Shown here piece after piece: positions 1-7,915 of a stretch of 15,792 nt of DNA (position 1 is the stretch's first letter; every line of letters begins with the position of its first letter). Both the position numbers and the translations under genes were made by a program. Source of the stretch: Akkermansiaceae bacterium. Its GTDB lineage: Bacteria; Verrucomicrobiota; Verrucomicrobiia; Verrucomicrobiales; Akkermansiaceae. The notes under the pieces were generated by a model. The model was not told where the DNA came from. It did not search any database and was given only the letters and a program-made list of their open reading frames with translations. The DNA is taken from contig JALZUI010000137.1 in assembly GCA_023301545.1 (NCBI GenBank), positions 1-15,792 of the forward strand, read 5' to 3'.

Positions 1-702
1 CTAGTAAACCAAGGTTACCGCGTCATCGTCCCTGATATGATCGGCTATGGTAACAGCTCTTCTCCTGAAGGTTACGAACTCTATTCACCTGACAAACAAG
101 CGCAACGTCTAGTCGCACTCATGGATAAACTTGGAATCAAGACCTGGAGCCAAGTCTTTCATGATGTCGGTGGAACTTGGACCTGGGAGCTCATGAAAGA
201 TCACGAGCACCGCATTAACAAACTCATCATCCTCAATACCATCATCACCGCAGAAGGGTTCCACCCTCCGGTCAAAATGAGACCAGGAATACTCGCTAAA
301 ACAGCAATGTGGGGCTACCGCAGCGGGATCACCACTAACCTAATGCTCAAAGGGCTTTTCAAAGAAACTCTCAACAACCCGAAATCACTTTCCCTATCTG
401 ATATTGCAGGTTATCAAACTCCGCTCATCGAAGGCAAGACCCATGGAATGTATTACTTCTTTACTCAAACCTGTAATAATTCACCTGGTTACAGCGATGT
501 AATCGCTAAGGTTTCCACTCCCACCACCGTTATTTGGGGGCGAAATGATAAGATGCTCCAATGGAAGCCACAAGAGGAGAAGGTCCAACAATTCCTTCCT
601 CTGGAATCCGAAGACATCCACCTCATAGACGCCAAACATTTCATCCAAGAAGAACAGCCTGAACTCGTCAATCAACTCATCGTCGATTTCCTTAAAAAAT
701 AA
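1..702 (+). CDS. Alpha/beta hydrolase with an aspartate nucleophile (5' end outside window)
   Basis: The reading frame is open from base 1 and already reads through the conserved strand GYRVIVPDMIGYG, so the Met at 37 is internal and the true start lies upstream. The nucleophile elbow is FHDVGG (Asp codon 163-165), the Asp type seen in epoxide hydrolases and haloalkane/fluoroacetate dehalogenases rather than the Ser type of esterases. The catalytic acid is probably the Asp of WGRND (near 533-550) and the base the His of KHFIQEEQPE (near 640), giving a full triad. The residue after the nucleophile is Val, whereas haloalkane dehalogenases have a halide-binding Trp there, so dehalogenation is not well supported. 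No signal peptide can be judged because the N-terminus is missing. Substrate unknown; hydrolysis of an epoxide or C-halogen bond is an inference from the family. Confidence 0.85.
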   Translation, partial: LVNQGYRVIVPDMIGYGNSSSPEGYELYSPDKQAQRLVALMDKLGIKTWSQVFHDVGGTWTWELMKDHEHRINKLIILNTIITAEGFHPPVKMRPGILAKTAMWGYRSGITTNLMLKGLFKETLNNPKSLSLSDIAGYQTPLIEGKTHGMYYFFTQTCNNSPGYSDVIAKVSTPTTVIWGRNDKMLQWKPQEEKVQQFLPLESEDIHLIDAKHFIQEEQPELVNQLIVDFLKK

Positions 703-775
703 GGAAGACGCGCTGGGGAATTTGCGCATAACTCATCCCGACAGAGACCTTTTCCCCATTAAATTTAAAATACCT

Positions 776-804
776 TTGCCCCATTCAGACCTCCTGTGTA
801 AAAT
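776..804 (+). promoter_or_regulatory. Probable sigma-70 promoter of the BI-1 family gene
   Basis: TTGCCC at 776-781 and TAAAAT at 799-804 are separated by 17 bases, a good match to the sigma-70 spacing (4/6 and 5/6 matches). The start codon at 813 lies only 8 bases after the -10 element, so the transcript would begin at or almost at the ATG and be leaderless. No Shine-Dalgarno is present, which fits. Seen by eye only. Confidence 0.5.
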
Positions 805-812
805 ACACAATT

Positions 813-1514
813 ATGGAACAATCCCTGCACACTCCTTTCGTCGTAGCCCAAGCTGAGCAAAGCGTTCGCTCCGCATTTATTCGTAACACTTATCTCCACC
901 TCGCATACGCTGTTCTTGGGTTCATCGTAATTGAATATTTTTTCATCAACTACACCAATCTAGGGCCTATGATGATGAAATTCCTTAGTAAGGGAGCTTA
1001 CATGTGGCTCGTTGTTCTCGGCGGGTTCATGGGAGTCTCTGCGCTAGCCCAGGGAATGGCGAATTCTGAAGCAAGTAAGGCGAAGCAATACGCAGGCCTT
1101 AGCCTCTTTGTGATTGGGGAGTCGATCATTTTCATCCCCCTTCTCTACATGGCAACGACATTCCATGAGGGAGCAATAACCCAAGCTGCGATTGCAACGG
1201 GCGGACTCTTTATAGCCCTCACAATGATCGCCTTCACTACTAAGAAAGACTTTAGCTTCCTCGGTGGCATGCTCAAAGTAGGCTTCATCATCGCCCTAGT
1301 ATTGATCGGAGCCTCCATCGTCTTTGGCTTCAACCTTGGCATGCTGTTTTCAGCAGCCATGATCTTACTCGCCGCTGGCTCTATCCTCTACAACACGAGT
1401 AACATTATTCACCATTACCACCCTAGCCAATATGTAGCCGCTTCGGTAGGGCTTTTCGCCAGTCTAGCTACTATGTTCTGGTACGTTCTACGTATCTTCA
1501 TGAGCCGCGACTAA
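813..1514 (+). CDS. Bax inhibitor-1 / YccA family integral membrane protein
   Basis: This 233-residue protein has about seven hydrophobic spans (roughly 27-46, 63-82, 93-113, 124-142, 150-170, 174-192 and 205-228), the layout and length of bacterial BI-1/TMBIM proteins such as YccA and YetJ. The segment QYAGLSLFVIGESIIFIP and the region around YNTSNIIHHYHPSQY followed by the last span are typical for the family. Some members modulate FtsH (YccA) and others conduct calcium (YetJ); neither is shown here, although ftsH lies about 4 kb away. At the two places where YetJ carries its pH-sensing aspartates this protein appears to have Asn194 and Ser217. The ATG is preceded by a promoter-like sequence and no Shine-Dalgarno. 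It stands alone and converges on coaB with a 19-base gap. Confidence 0.9.
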   Translation: MEQSLHTPFVVAQAEQSVRSAFIRNTYLHLAYAVLGFIVIEYFFINYTNLGPMMMKFLSKGAYMWLVVLGGFMGVSALAQGMANSEASKAKQYAGLSLFVIGESIIFIPLLYMATTFHEGAITQAAIATGGLFIALTMIAFTTKKDFSFLGGMLKVGFIIALVLIGASIVFGFNLGMLFSAAMILLAAGSILYNTSNIIHHYHPSQYVAASVGLFASLATMFWYVLRIFMSRD

Positions 1515-1533
1515 GGGCGCAGGGTGCCCCCCT

Positions 1534-2184
1534 TCAGCTCTTAGATTCTTGGCAATCTAAGCAGTGCTCCATGATAAGATCCGCCAGATGAGCCTTACTA
1601 TGCTCTCCTAGATCGATCTCCTTATCCGCACTGATCAAATGGAGTGCGTTTTGGTCCGAGTTAAACCCGATTTTAGTATTTGATACATCGTTAGCAAAGA
1701 TCAGATCGCAGCCCTTTCTTTGCAGTTTGATGCGGGCGTTTTCTAAGACGTTTTCGGTCTCTGCCGCGAAGCCCACGAGAAGCCCCTCATACTTAAAATC
1801 AGCCCGCACAGAAGCTAAGATATCCACATTCTTAACGAGCTCTAATGTCATGGTCTCTTGACCGGGAGATTTCTTAATCTTTTGTTCCGAATATTCAGCG
1901 ATACGGAAATCTGCTACTGCCGCTGTGAAAATGGCGATATCACATTGACCGACCCAATGGCCAACCGCCTGGTGCATTTCTAGTGCCGTTTCAACAGGAA
2001 TATAATCTACTCCATCAGGAATATCGAGATTGGTAGGCCCTGAGACAAGGATGACACGGCAGCCCTTCTTGGCCGCCGCTTCCGCAATCGAATAACCCAT
2101 CTTCCCTGAAGAATGGTTCGAAAGGTAACGAACAGGGTCCAGAGGCTCCCGCGTCGGCCCAGCAGTGAGAAGAACAGTCATCAT
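1534..2184 (-). CDS. coaB: Stand-alone phosphopantothenoylcysteine synthetase (CoaB)
   Basis: CoaB joins 4'-phosphopantothenate and cysteine, with nucleotide activation, in cytoplasmic coenzyme A synthesis. The 216 residues align by eye with the C-terminal half of bifunctional CoaBC/Dfp: TAGPTREPLDPVRYLSNHSS at 7-26 (including the Arg and Asn known to matter in E. coli), AAVADFR at 88-94, KIKK at 102-105, GFAAET at 138-143 and FNSDQNALHL at 174-183. The usual NPDI is NVDI here. The N-terminal flavin decarboxylase (CoaC) half is absent, and opcA fills the space upstream, so this is a real single-domain gene and not a mis-called start. ATGATG gives two adjacent Met choices (2184 or 2181). It starts 10 bases after the opcA stop, so it is probably the last gene of the zwf-opcA unit. 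No Shine-Dalgarno is visible. Confidence 0.92.
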   Translation of the reverse strand: MMTVLLTAGPTREPLDPVRYLSNHSSGKMGYSIAEAAAKKGCRVILVSGPTNLDIPDGVDYIPVETALEMHQAVGHWVGQCDIAIFTAAVADFRIAEYSEQKIKKSPGQETMTLELVKNVDILASVRADFKYEGLLVGFAAETENVLENARIKLQRKGCDLIFANDVSNTKIGFNSDQNALHLISADKEIDLGEHSKAHLADLIMEHCLDCQESKS

Positions 2185-2194
2185 TGTACGAAAA

Positions 2195-3235
2195 TTAAGA
2201 AGTTGCGAGAATCTCTAGAAAGAGAGGGATCGCCTTACGTAAAAGCGTGTTCTTCCCTCCTCGCGATAGTTGATCCTCCACTAGCGCAACCTTCCCTGCC
2301 CGCATTGCGGATCCTACAGAAAGCGTTTGCTCGCCAGCGTTACTAGTAATAACTTGTTGAATTGTGTTCGTCGCTTCCTCTGTTTGTAAACGGAAGCTAA
2401 CCTCGGGGGAACTCACTCCTATATGTGAAATTGGAGTCGTACCTCCAACCTCGAAACGTACTTGTATAGATGAACCAGTAGCGGATTTAAAATCGTATCC
2501 TTCGCTATTTCCGCTGAGCAAACTCCATCCAGCCTGCGTAGCTAACCAAGCAAGAGCCAATTTCCCAGCAGTTTTCCCGCCTTCACTAACTTTGATCGTC
2601 CCTGCATTGATTTTTGAAAATTCTTGTTCTGCCAGAGCGCCATCGAACATTGAAGCGAACGCTAAACGATAAGGGTAACTCGTTGTCCAAGCCAAATCTT
2701 GGATAACAAAACGCCGTTGCACATCCTCCGCCGCGGTAAGCAGTCGCTCATAACCAGCTTTGGGATCAGCCCATTCCGCGCTATCAAAGATAAAACGGTC
2801 AATAAGAGTGTACAGGCGAGGTTCAAAAACATCAGAGAGCTCTCCTTGCCACCAAAACACAAGTGGCAGGTCGCTATTAATCTGAGAAAACACGGTATTA
2901 CGCAGACGACCATGGACAAAGCCTTTGAGGAGGAAAGAAAGGTGCTCGCAGCATACGGTTTTTTTCCCATTGGTCATATTACAATGCGCGCTAACCCAAG
3001 AGGTCATCCCTTGCTCGCTCGCATTGCGGTCCAACGCTACCGAAAGAGCCCGGCAAGTATGATTCTGAGTTAATTCAGAAACCTGTTCATAAATCGCATT
3101 TAACTGACCAGCGTCTTCGGTAAACACCGCTAAGTTCATAAGGCTCGCATGCGTGCGAGACTCGTCCCCGCTAGAAAGGAGCTTAAACTCCTTACGAATA
3201 TCACTAAAGGGAACTTCTTTACCTAGTAAACTCAT
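2195..3235 (-). CDS. opcA: Glucose-6-phosphate dehydrogenase assembly protein OpcA
   Basis: OpcA promotes the assembly and activity of glucose-6-phosphate dehydrogenase; it is best known from cyanobacteria and actinobacteria. The 346-residue product carries the family signature DLPLVFWWQGEL at 122-133, then DRFIFDSAEW at 146-155 and DLAWTTSYPYR at 180-190. There are also cysteines at 85, 95 and 96 in a segment (AHCNMT...VCCEHLSF) that looks like the conserved Cys-containing stretch of the family. No signal peptide or membrane span is seen. It begins 20 bases after the zwf stop, the classic arrangement, and is followed 10 bases later by coaB, so all three are likely co-transcribed. No Shine-Dalgarno precedes the ATG. 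Assignment rests on the motifs plus the zwf neighbour. Confidence 0.9.
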   Translation of the reverse strand: MSLLGKEVPFSDIRKEFKLLSSGDESRTHASLMNLAVFTEDAGQLNAIYEQVSELTQNHTCRALSVALDRNASEQGMTSWVSAHCNMTNGKKTVCCEHLSFLLKGFVHGRLRNTVFSQINSDLPLVFWWQGELSDVFEPRLYTLIDRFIFDSAEWADPKAGYERLLTAAEDVQRRFVIQDLAWTTSYPYRLAFASMFDGALAEQEFSKINAGTIKVSEGGKTAGKLALAWLATQAGWSLLSGNSEGYDFKSATGSSIQVRFEVGGTTPISHIGVSSPEVSFRLQTEEATNTIQQVITSNAGEQTLSVGSAMRAGKVALVEDQLSRGGKNTLLRKAIPLFLEILATS

Positions 3236-3255
3236 ATACTTGTAGTTCTAAATTA

Positions 3256-4785
3256 TTAGAAACGTCTCCAATCCGTGCCTTCGGACTCGATGAGATCATC
3301 TGCTTCATTTGGCCCCCAGGTGCCGGCATCGTATTTAGCCATCGGGATCTTATCCGATTCGTGCCAAGCCTTCTGGATATGGTCCACAAATTTCCACGCT
3401 TCCTCAACCTCGTCACGACGAGCAAAGAGAGTCGCGTCTCCAGCCATTGAATCAAGGAGGAGACGTTCATAGGCCTCAGGGCTACTTTTTCCAAAGCTCG
3501 TAGCGTACTGGAAATTCATTTTCACGGGCTCCATGCGAATCGCTGCTCCAGGGAGTTTTGAATTCATCCGTAGGGAAATCCCCTCATCAGGCTGAATGCG
3601 GATTACTAAGACGTTCTCCGCTGGCTTATCCCCTTCGCCTTGGCTGAATAGCACATTAGGCACATTCTTAAAGTGAACAGAAATCTCAGTCGCCTTCTTA
3701 GGCAGACGCTTGCCTACTCGGATAAAGAACGGAACCCCGCTCCAACGCCAAGTATCAACAAAGGCCTTAATCGCCACGTAGGTTTCCGTCTGGGAATCCT
3801 CAGGCACGCGATCTTCTTGTGTGTATCCAGGGACTTTTTTCGCATCTACAAACCCTTCGGAATATTGTGCTCGCACGGTATGTTCTGCTACTTTTTCAGG
3901 ACTATCGAACTGGCGTAAAGCGCGGATGACTTTGACTTTCTCATCACGCACGGCATCAGCGGAGAGATCAGTAGGAGGCTCCATCGCAACAAGCGAGAGG
4001 AGCTGTAAAAGGTGGTTTTGAACCATGTCTCGGAGTGCACCTGCAGTATCATAGTACCCACCTCGTCCACCTTCCATTCCAAGGTGTTCGGCACAAGAGA
4101 TCTCAATATGGTCAATGTACTTATTATTCCATAACGGCTCAAACATGACGTTCGCAAAACGCAAGACCATGATATTTTGCGCAGTTTCTTTACCCAGGTA
4201 ATGATCAATACGGTACGTATCAGACTCGTCAAAGGTGTTATTAACTACTTGGTTAAGGTGCTGAGCGGATGCGAGATTTTTACCAAAAGGCTTCTCTACA
4301 ATCACACGAGACCAACAGCCTTCGGCAGACTTATTTAGGCCTACTTCTTTTAACTTCTCTAGGACATCATCAAAAAATTCAGGAGCAATTGATAGGTAAA
4401 ACAAACGATTCCCTTTTCCGCCACGTTCCTCATCGATTGCGTTCAGCTTATCCGCCAAGGCCTTATATCCATCTAGGTCATCAAAAGTGCTCTGGTGGTA
4501 TTGTATATTTCCCGCAAAACGGCCCCATACTTCATCATCATGGCCGTTACGAGAAACCTCCTGATTTAATTCAGCTAATCCGTCGCGAAAAACTTCGTCA
4601 GACTTTTCTCGTCTAGCAAAGCCTATAATTTTCACATCGCTCGGCAATTCTCCATCAACTGAAAGGTTGTAGAGTGCAGGAACCAGCTTACGGTGCGCTA
4701 AGTCACCTGTAGCTCCAAAGATAACAACTGAACAGGGCTCAGGCTTGTTGCGGGACACTAAATCTTCTCTAAATGGATTTTTCAT
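3256..4785 (-). CDS. zwf: Glucose-6-phosphate 1-dehydrogenase
   Basis: This cytoplasmic enzyme oxidises glucose-6-phosphate to 6-phosphogluconolactone and makes NADPH, the first step of the oxidative pentose phosphate and Entner-Doudoroff routes. The 509-residue length is normal. Visible motifs are the dinucleotide-binding GATGDLAHRK at 24-33, EKPFGKN at 164-170, the substrate signature RIDHYLGKE at 192-200 (Asp194, His195), GGYYDTAGALRDM around 242-254 and the catalytic His258 in QNH. The start at 4785 is backed by the only convincing Shine-Dalgarno in the window. opcA follows 20 bases downstream. A 6-phosphogluconolactonase gene, often beside zwf, is not in this cluster. The upstream 152-base region is shared divergently with the FKBP gene. 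Confidence 0.97.
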   Translation of the reverse strand: MKNPFREDLVSRNKPEPCSVVIFGATGDLAHRKLVPALYNLSVDGELPSDVKIIGFARREKSDEVFRDGLAELNQEVSRNGHDDEVWGRFAGNIQYHQSTFDDLDGYKALADKLNAIDEERGGKGNRLFYLSIAPEFFDDVLEKLKEVGLNKSAEGCWSRVIVEKPFGKNLASAQHLNQVVNNTFDESDTYRIDHYLGKETAQNIMVLRFANVMFEPLWNNKYIDHIEISCAEHLGMEGGRGGYYDTAGALRDMVQNHLLQLLSLVAMEPPTDLSADAVRDEKVKVIRALRQFDSPEKVAEHTVRAQYSEGFVDAKKVPGYTQEDRVPEDSQTETYVAIKAFVDTWRWSGVPFFIRVGKRLPKKATEISVHFKNVPNVLFSQGEGDKPAENVLVIRIQPDEGISLRMNSKLPGAAIRMEPVKMNFQYATSFGKSSPEAYERLLLDSMAGDATLFARRDEVEEAWKFVDHIQKAWHESDKIPMAKYDAGTWGPNEADDLIESEGTDWRRF

Positions 4786-4791
4786 GGATTA

Positions 4792-4796
4792 CCTCT
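4792..4796 (-). promoter_or_regulatory. Shine-Dalgarno of zwf
   Basis: AGAGG on the minus strand lies 6 bases ahead of the zwf ATG (4783-4785). It is notable because nearly all other genes here lack any purine-rich ribosome-binding site, and it fixes the zwf start. Confidence 0.6.
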
Positions 4797-4937
4797 GCTG
4801 TGTATAGCGATCTCAACAGAAGTAGAAGCAAATTTTACAGCGATTTTTCACACTTAAAAAAAAGTAAAATCAACCCCTAGGAAAATCTCCCCGACATTAC
4901 GCTTGATCTTTTCACCACCCTACAGCTTCTTGCCCTC

Positions 4938-5522
4938 ATGGACAACCAAACTGCCCTTGAAATTGTATCCTATAAACTGGCCTTAAAGCTAGGAGAAGAG
5001 GCTCTTGAAGACCCCGTACTCCTCACAGATGTTATCCACCAAGCAATCGCTGACAAAGCAGACGCTGACCCTAAAAGCTACGGGCTCAGAGAATATATGA
5101 CCGCGACTAAAGTCGTAAATGAAATCCGCCTGGATTACGCTAAGATCGAGGGGAATAAGTGGATTGAAAGCATGGTCGCGGAAAAAGGGTTAACTAAAAC
5201 CGAATCAGGCCTCGCCTATAAAGTGATTGAAGAAGGCGACGGGCGTAAGTGCGAAGAAGGATCAACCGTACGCGTAAATTACGAAGGAAAACTCATGGAC
5301 GGCACCGAATTCGACTCCAGTTACGATCGAGGACGCCCCTCCACCTTTCCTCTCGATTCCGTTATCGCTGGATGGCAAGAAGGACTTAAGCTCATGACCG
5401 TTGGGAGTCGTTACCACTTCTACATCCCTCAAGACCTCGCCTACGGAGATCGAGGGTCTGGATCTAACATTCCGCCCTACGCCGCCCTCTTCTTTGAGGT
5501 CGAGCTTATGGCCGCTCTGTAA
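4938..5522 (+). CDS. FKBP-type peptidyl-prolyl cis-trans isomerase
   Basis: The 194-residue protein has a helical N-terminal region (about 1-85) and a C-terminal FKBP domain (about 87-193). The domain shows VNYEGKLMDGTEFDSS (113-128), VIAGWQEGL (142-150), IPQDLAYGDRG (163-173) and IPPYAALFFEVEL (178-190), covering the usual active-site positions (Tyr, Asp, Val-Ile, Trp, Tyr, Phe). The N-terminal dimerisation-like segment plus FKBP domain matches the Mip/FkpA/FklB architecture, but there is no signal peptide, so a cytoplasmic FklB-like folding helper is the best guess. It is monocistronic by layout: zwf diverges upstream and ftsH converges downstream with a 70-base gap. No Shine-Dalgarno precedes the ATG. 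Confidence 0.93.
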   Translation: MDNQTALEIVSYKLALKLGEEALEDPVLLTDVIHQAIADKADADPKSYGLREYMTATKVVNEIRLDYAKIEGNKWIESMVAEKGLTKTESGLAYKVIEEGDGRKCEEGSTVRVNYEGKLMDGTEFDSSYDRGRPSTFPLDSVIAGWQEGLKLMTVGSRYHFYIPQDLAYGDRGSGSNIPPYAALFFEVELMAAL

Positions 5523-5536
5523 CAAAGCAACGGATT

Positions 5537-5576
5537 CCCTCGCTGGCACTCGCTATATCACAAAAACAGGCGAGGG
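5537..5576. terminator. Inverted repeat between convergent FKBP gene and ftsH (possible weak terminator)
   Basis: CCCTCGC at 5537-5543 and GCGAGGG at 5570-5576 are perfect 7-base arms around a 26-base loop, placed between two convergent stop codons. There is no T-tract on either strand and the loop is long, so termination is only suggested by position. Confidence 0.3.
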
Positions 5577-5592
5577 TAACCAAGAGAGCTAC

Positions 5593-7899
5593 CTAAGCTG
5601 GCGCGCCTATAACCTCGCTGTCCACGCCATCATTAGACTCTTCGGATAAATCCGCTTGTGGTACCGGAGGCGTTTCCGATGAACTGTCTGGCAGCTCTGG
5701 TGGTTGCGGAGAACTTGGTGGGTTTTTCATCTCACCAGTATGAAGGAGGTCGGTAATTTGCTCCCCATTTAGGGTTTCAAACTCCACAAGCGCATTTGCG
5801 ATCAAATCTAATTTCCCACGATTCGCAACCAGCATCTCAGTCGCTCTCTGGTAAGATTCGTCGATAAAGCGCTTAATCTCTTCATCAATAATTTGCGCAG
5901 TCGCACTAGAGTAATTAGCACTACTTGCGCCCACGCCTAGGAAGGAGTCGCCTCCGCTCTCGCCGTACTCTACCATCCCCAGTTTTGGACTCATCCCCCA
6001 ATTACAAACCATTTGACGAGCCATCGAGGTCGCTTGGCGAATGTCACCAGCTGCGCCATTAGTGTAATTACCAAATACGATTTCCTCCGCTACACGGCCA
6101 CCCATTGTCACTACTAACTGGTCTTCAAGCTCCTTCAGACGATAAGAGAAACGGTCCTCTTCTGGTAAAAACATCGCCATTCCCAGAGCCGGGCCGCGTG
6201 GAATAATCGTCACTTTGTGAAGTGGATCTGTGTGCTCACACAAGATATTGAGAATCGCATGCCCCGCTTCGTGATAAGCAGTGTTATTTTTTTCCTTGTC
6301 GCTGAGAGCAAGCGAGCGACGCTCACGTCCCCAACGAACCTTGTCACGGGCCTCTTCCAACTCTGCTAGGGAAACTGATTTCAACCCTTTACGAGCAGCT
6401 AATAGAGCGGCCTCATTAATCAGATTCGCTAACTCTGCACCAGAAAAACCAGGGGTACCACGAGCAACGACTCCAAGGTCCACGTTTTCTGAAATTTTAA
6501 TTTTTTTAGCGTGCACCTCTAAGATTTCTTCCCGTCCTACATAGTCAGGTAGAGCCACTCGCACCTGGCGATCAAAACGACCAGGACGAAGAAGAGCGGG
6601 ATCAAGAACATCAGGTCGGTTAGTCGCCGCAATGATAATAATCCCCTCTTGAGCATCAAACCCATCCATCTCAACCAAAAGGGCGTTGAGAGTCTGCTCG
6701 CGCTCGTCATTACCTCCGCCATGACCATGGCCACGGTGACGGCCCACGGCGTCAATTTCATCAATAAAAATCAAACAAGGCGAGTGCTTCTTCCCTTGCT
6801 CAAACATATCACGCACTCGGCTCGCGCCAACTCCTACAAACATTTCCACGAAGTCTGAACCTGAGATAGAGAAAAAAGGAACATCCGCCTCACCCGCAAT
6901 GGCACGAGCTAGGAGAGTTTTACCTGTTCCTGGAGGGCCCACCATCAAAACGCCTTTTGGAATCGTCGCGCCCAGCATCTGGAATTTTTTAGGATCCTTT
7001 AAGTAGTCCACAATCTCGTAAAGCTCTTCTTTAGCCTCTTGGATACCTGCCACGTTTTTAAAGGTCACCTTATTTTTATCCATCGAAAGCATTCTTGCCT
7101 TACTCTTGCCGAAACTCATCGGCCCTTTACCTGACATTTTCATCTGCTGACGGAAGAAGAAAATCAGAAATGCAATCAGGAGTAACGGAATAATCATACT
7201 CATCAGCAGCGCTGACATCGTATTTTTCTGAGGACGATTAGGAATACTGTAATCCTCAATCAGCTGATTCAACTCATTTGCCTGCGCTACCGCATTCACA
7301 GAAACCTTGAACTTTTTGACATCTTCCAAAATCGCAGTTCTTTTTTCTCCTGAAATCGGCTTCACTAAACGATACTCGCCCACGAGCACTCCTCGTCCGT
7401 TTTCAGACGCACCGGTAAGCGTTCCGTTATCTAATACAATGGCGTTTGATCTCACCAACTCCTTAAAGCGCTCTGCTGAGATCGATTTCGCGGCATCCGA
7501 TTTCAATTCTGAAAACTCAGCTACAGAAACAGATTCCCCAATAGGGCGAATCACATCACCTTGGAATCCTTGGTCAAAGTCGAATTTGAACTTAACCGTC
7601 CCGTCTTCCCATGCGTTTAAAGGCTCTCCTACATAATAGCCCTTAATCGTTGGGCTAAATGGAGACTCTTCTACAATCTCAAAAGGGAGATTACTTTTCT
7701 CATCTAAAACAATGCGGTTACTGCGGAGATACTCTTTAAACTCATAAAAGGTAATTGCCTTCTCGTCCTTGTTGTTAACAAAAAGCAAGACAGAAAAAAG
7801 CCCTAGCGCAATAGCTATAAGCGTGAAGGACCTCCAATTAAATCCATTTTCGTTACTTGGCTTAGGAGGTTGATTCTCGTTTTTGGGCTCTTCTGACAT
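5593..7899 (-). CDS. ftsH: ATP-dependent zinc metalloprotease FtsH with enlarged extracytoplasmic region
   Basis: FtsH is a hexameric membrane AAA+ protease that degrades misassembled membrane proteins and selected regulators. Order of elements in the 768 residues: a Pro-rich cytoplasmic N-terminus, first membrane span about 24-42, extracytoplasmic region about 43-228, second span about 229-249, Walker A GPPGTGKT 321-328, pore loop FVGVGA 354-359, Walker B IFIDEID 377-383, second region of homology ATNRPD...RPGRFDRQ 425-445, zinc site HEAGH 543-547, and the likely third zinc ligand Asp619 in AAGDIRQAT. A Pro/Ser/Glu-rich tail follows about residue 723. It is much longer than the usual 610-650 residues because of the extracytoplasmic region, which contains two similar segments (51-66 and 142-157), and the tail. 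All catalytic residues are present, so it should be active. No Shine-Dalgarno at the ATG. Confidence 0.97.
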   Translation of the reverse strand: MSEEPKNENQPPKPSNENGFNWRSFTLIAIALGLFSVLLFVNNKDEKAITFYEFKEYLRSNRIVLDEKSNLPFEIVEESPFSPTIKGYYVGEPLNAWEDGTVKFKFDFDQGFQGDVIRPIGESVSVAEFSELKSDAAKSISAERFKELVRSNAIVLDNGTLTGASENGRGVLVGEYRLVKPISGEKRTAILEDVKKFKVSVNAVAQANELNQLIEDYSIPNRPQKNTMSALLMSMIIPLLLIAFLIFFFRQQMKMSGKGPMSFGKSKARMLSMDKNKVTFKNVAGIQEAKEELYEIVDYLKDPKKFQMLGATIPKGVLMVGPPGTGKTLLARAIAGEADVPFFSISGSDFVEMFVGVGASRVRDMFEQGKKHSPCLIFIDEIDAVGRHRGHGHGGGNDEREQTLNALLVEMDGFDAQEGIIIIAATNRPDVLDPALLRPGRFDRQVRVALPDYVGREEILEVHAKKIKISENVDLGVVARGTPGFSGAELANLINEAALLAARKGLKSVSLAELEEARDKVRWGRERRSLALSDKEKNNTAYHEAGHAILNILCEHTDPLHKVTIIPRGPALGMAMFLPEEDRFSYRLKELEDQLVVTMGGRVAEEIVFGNYTNGAAGDIRQATSMARQMVCNWGMSPKLGMVEYGESGGDSFLGVGASSANYSSATAQIIDEEIKRFIDESYQRATEMLVANRGKLDLIANALVEFETLNGEQITDLLHTGEMKNPPSSPQPPELPDSSSETPPVPQADLSEESNDGVDSEVIGAPA
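7366..7749 (-). repeat. Two related segments in the FtsH extracytoplasmic region
   Basis: Residues 51-66 (FYEFKEYLRSNRIVLD) and 142-157 (AERFKELVRSNAIVLD) of FtsH share 10 of 16 residues, including RSN-x-IVLD, and both are followed by a GxxVGE-like stretch (GYYVGE, GVLVGE). This looks like an internal duplication of the small FtsH extracellular domain. The DNA has diverged, so it is not recent. Confidence 0.65.
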
Positions 7900-7915
7900 A
7901 TGATTTACAGTGACA

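Noticed and set aside
1540..1561. 8-base-stem hairpin CTTAGATT/AATCTAAG between the BI-1 gene and coaB
   Set aside because: It lies inside the 3' coding end of coaB, is AT-rich and has no T-tract on the plus strand, so a terminator call is not supported.
2699..3073. 124-residue plus-strand frame
   Set aside because: It is antisense inside opcA, where the minus frame has clear OpcA motifs. Its sequence shows no family features.
4801..4831. TATACA with an upstream TTGCTT as a zwf promoter
   Set aside because: The spacing is 19 bases with a poor -35, and the predicted start would cut into the zwf Shine-Dalgarno, so the two readings conflict.
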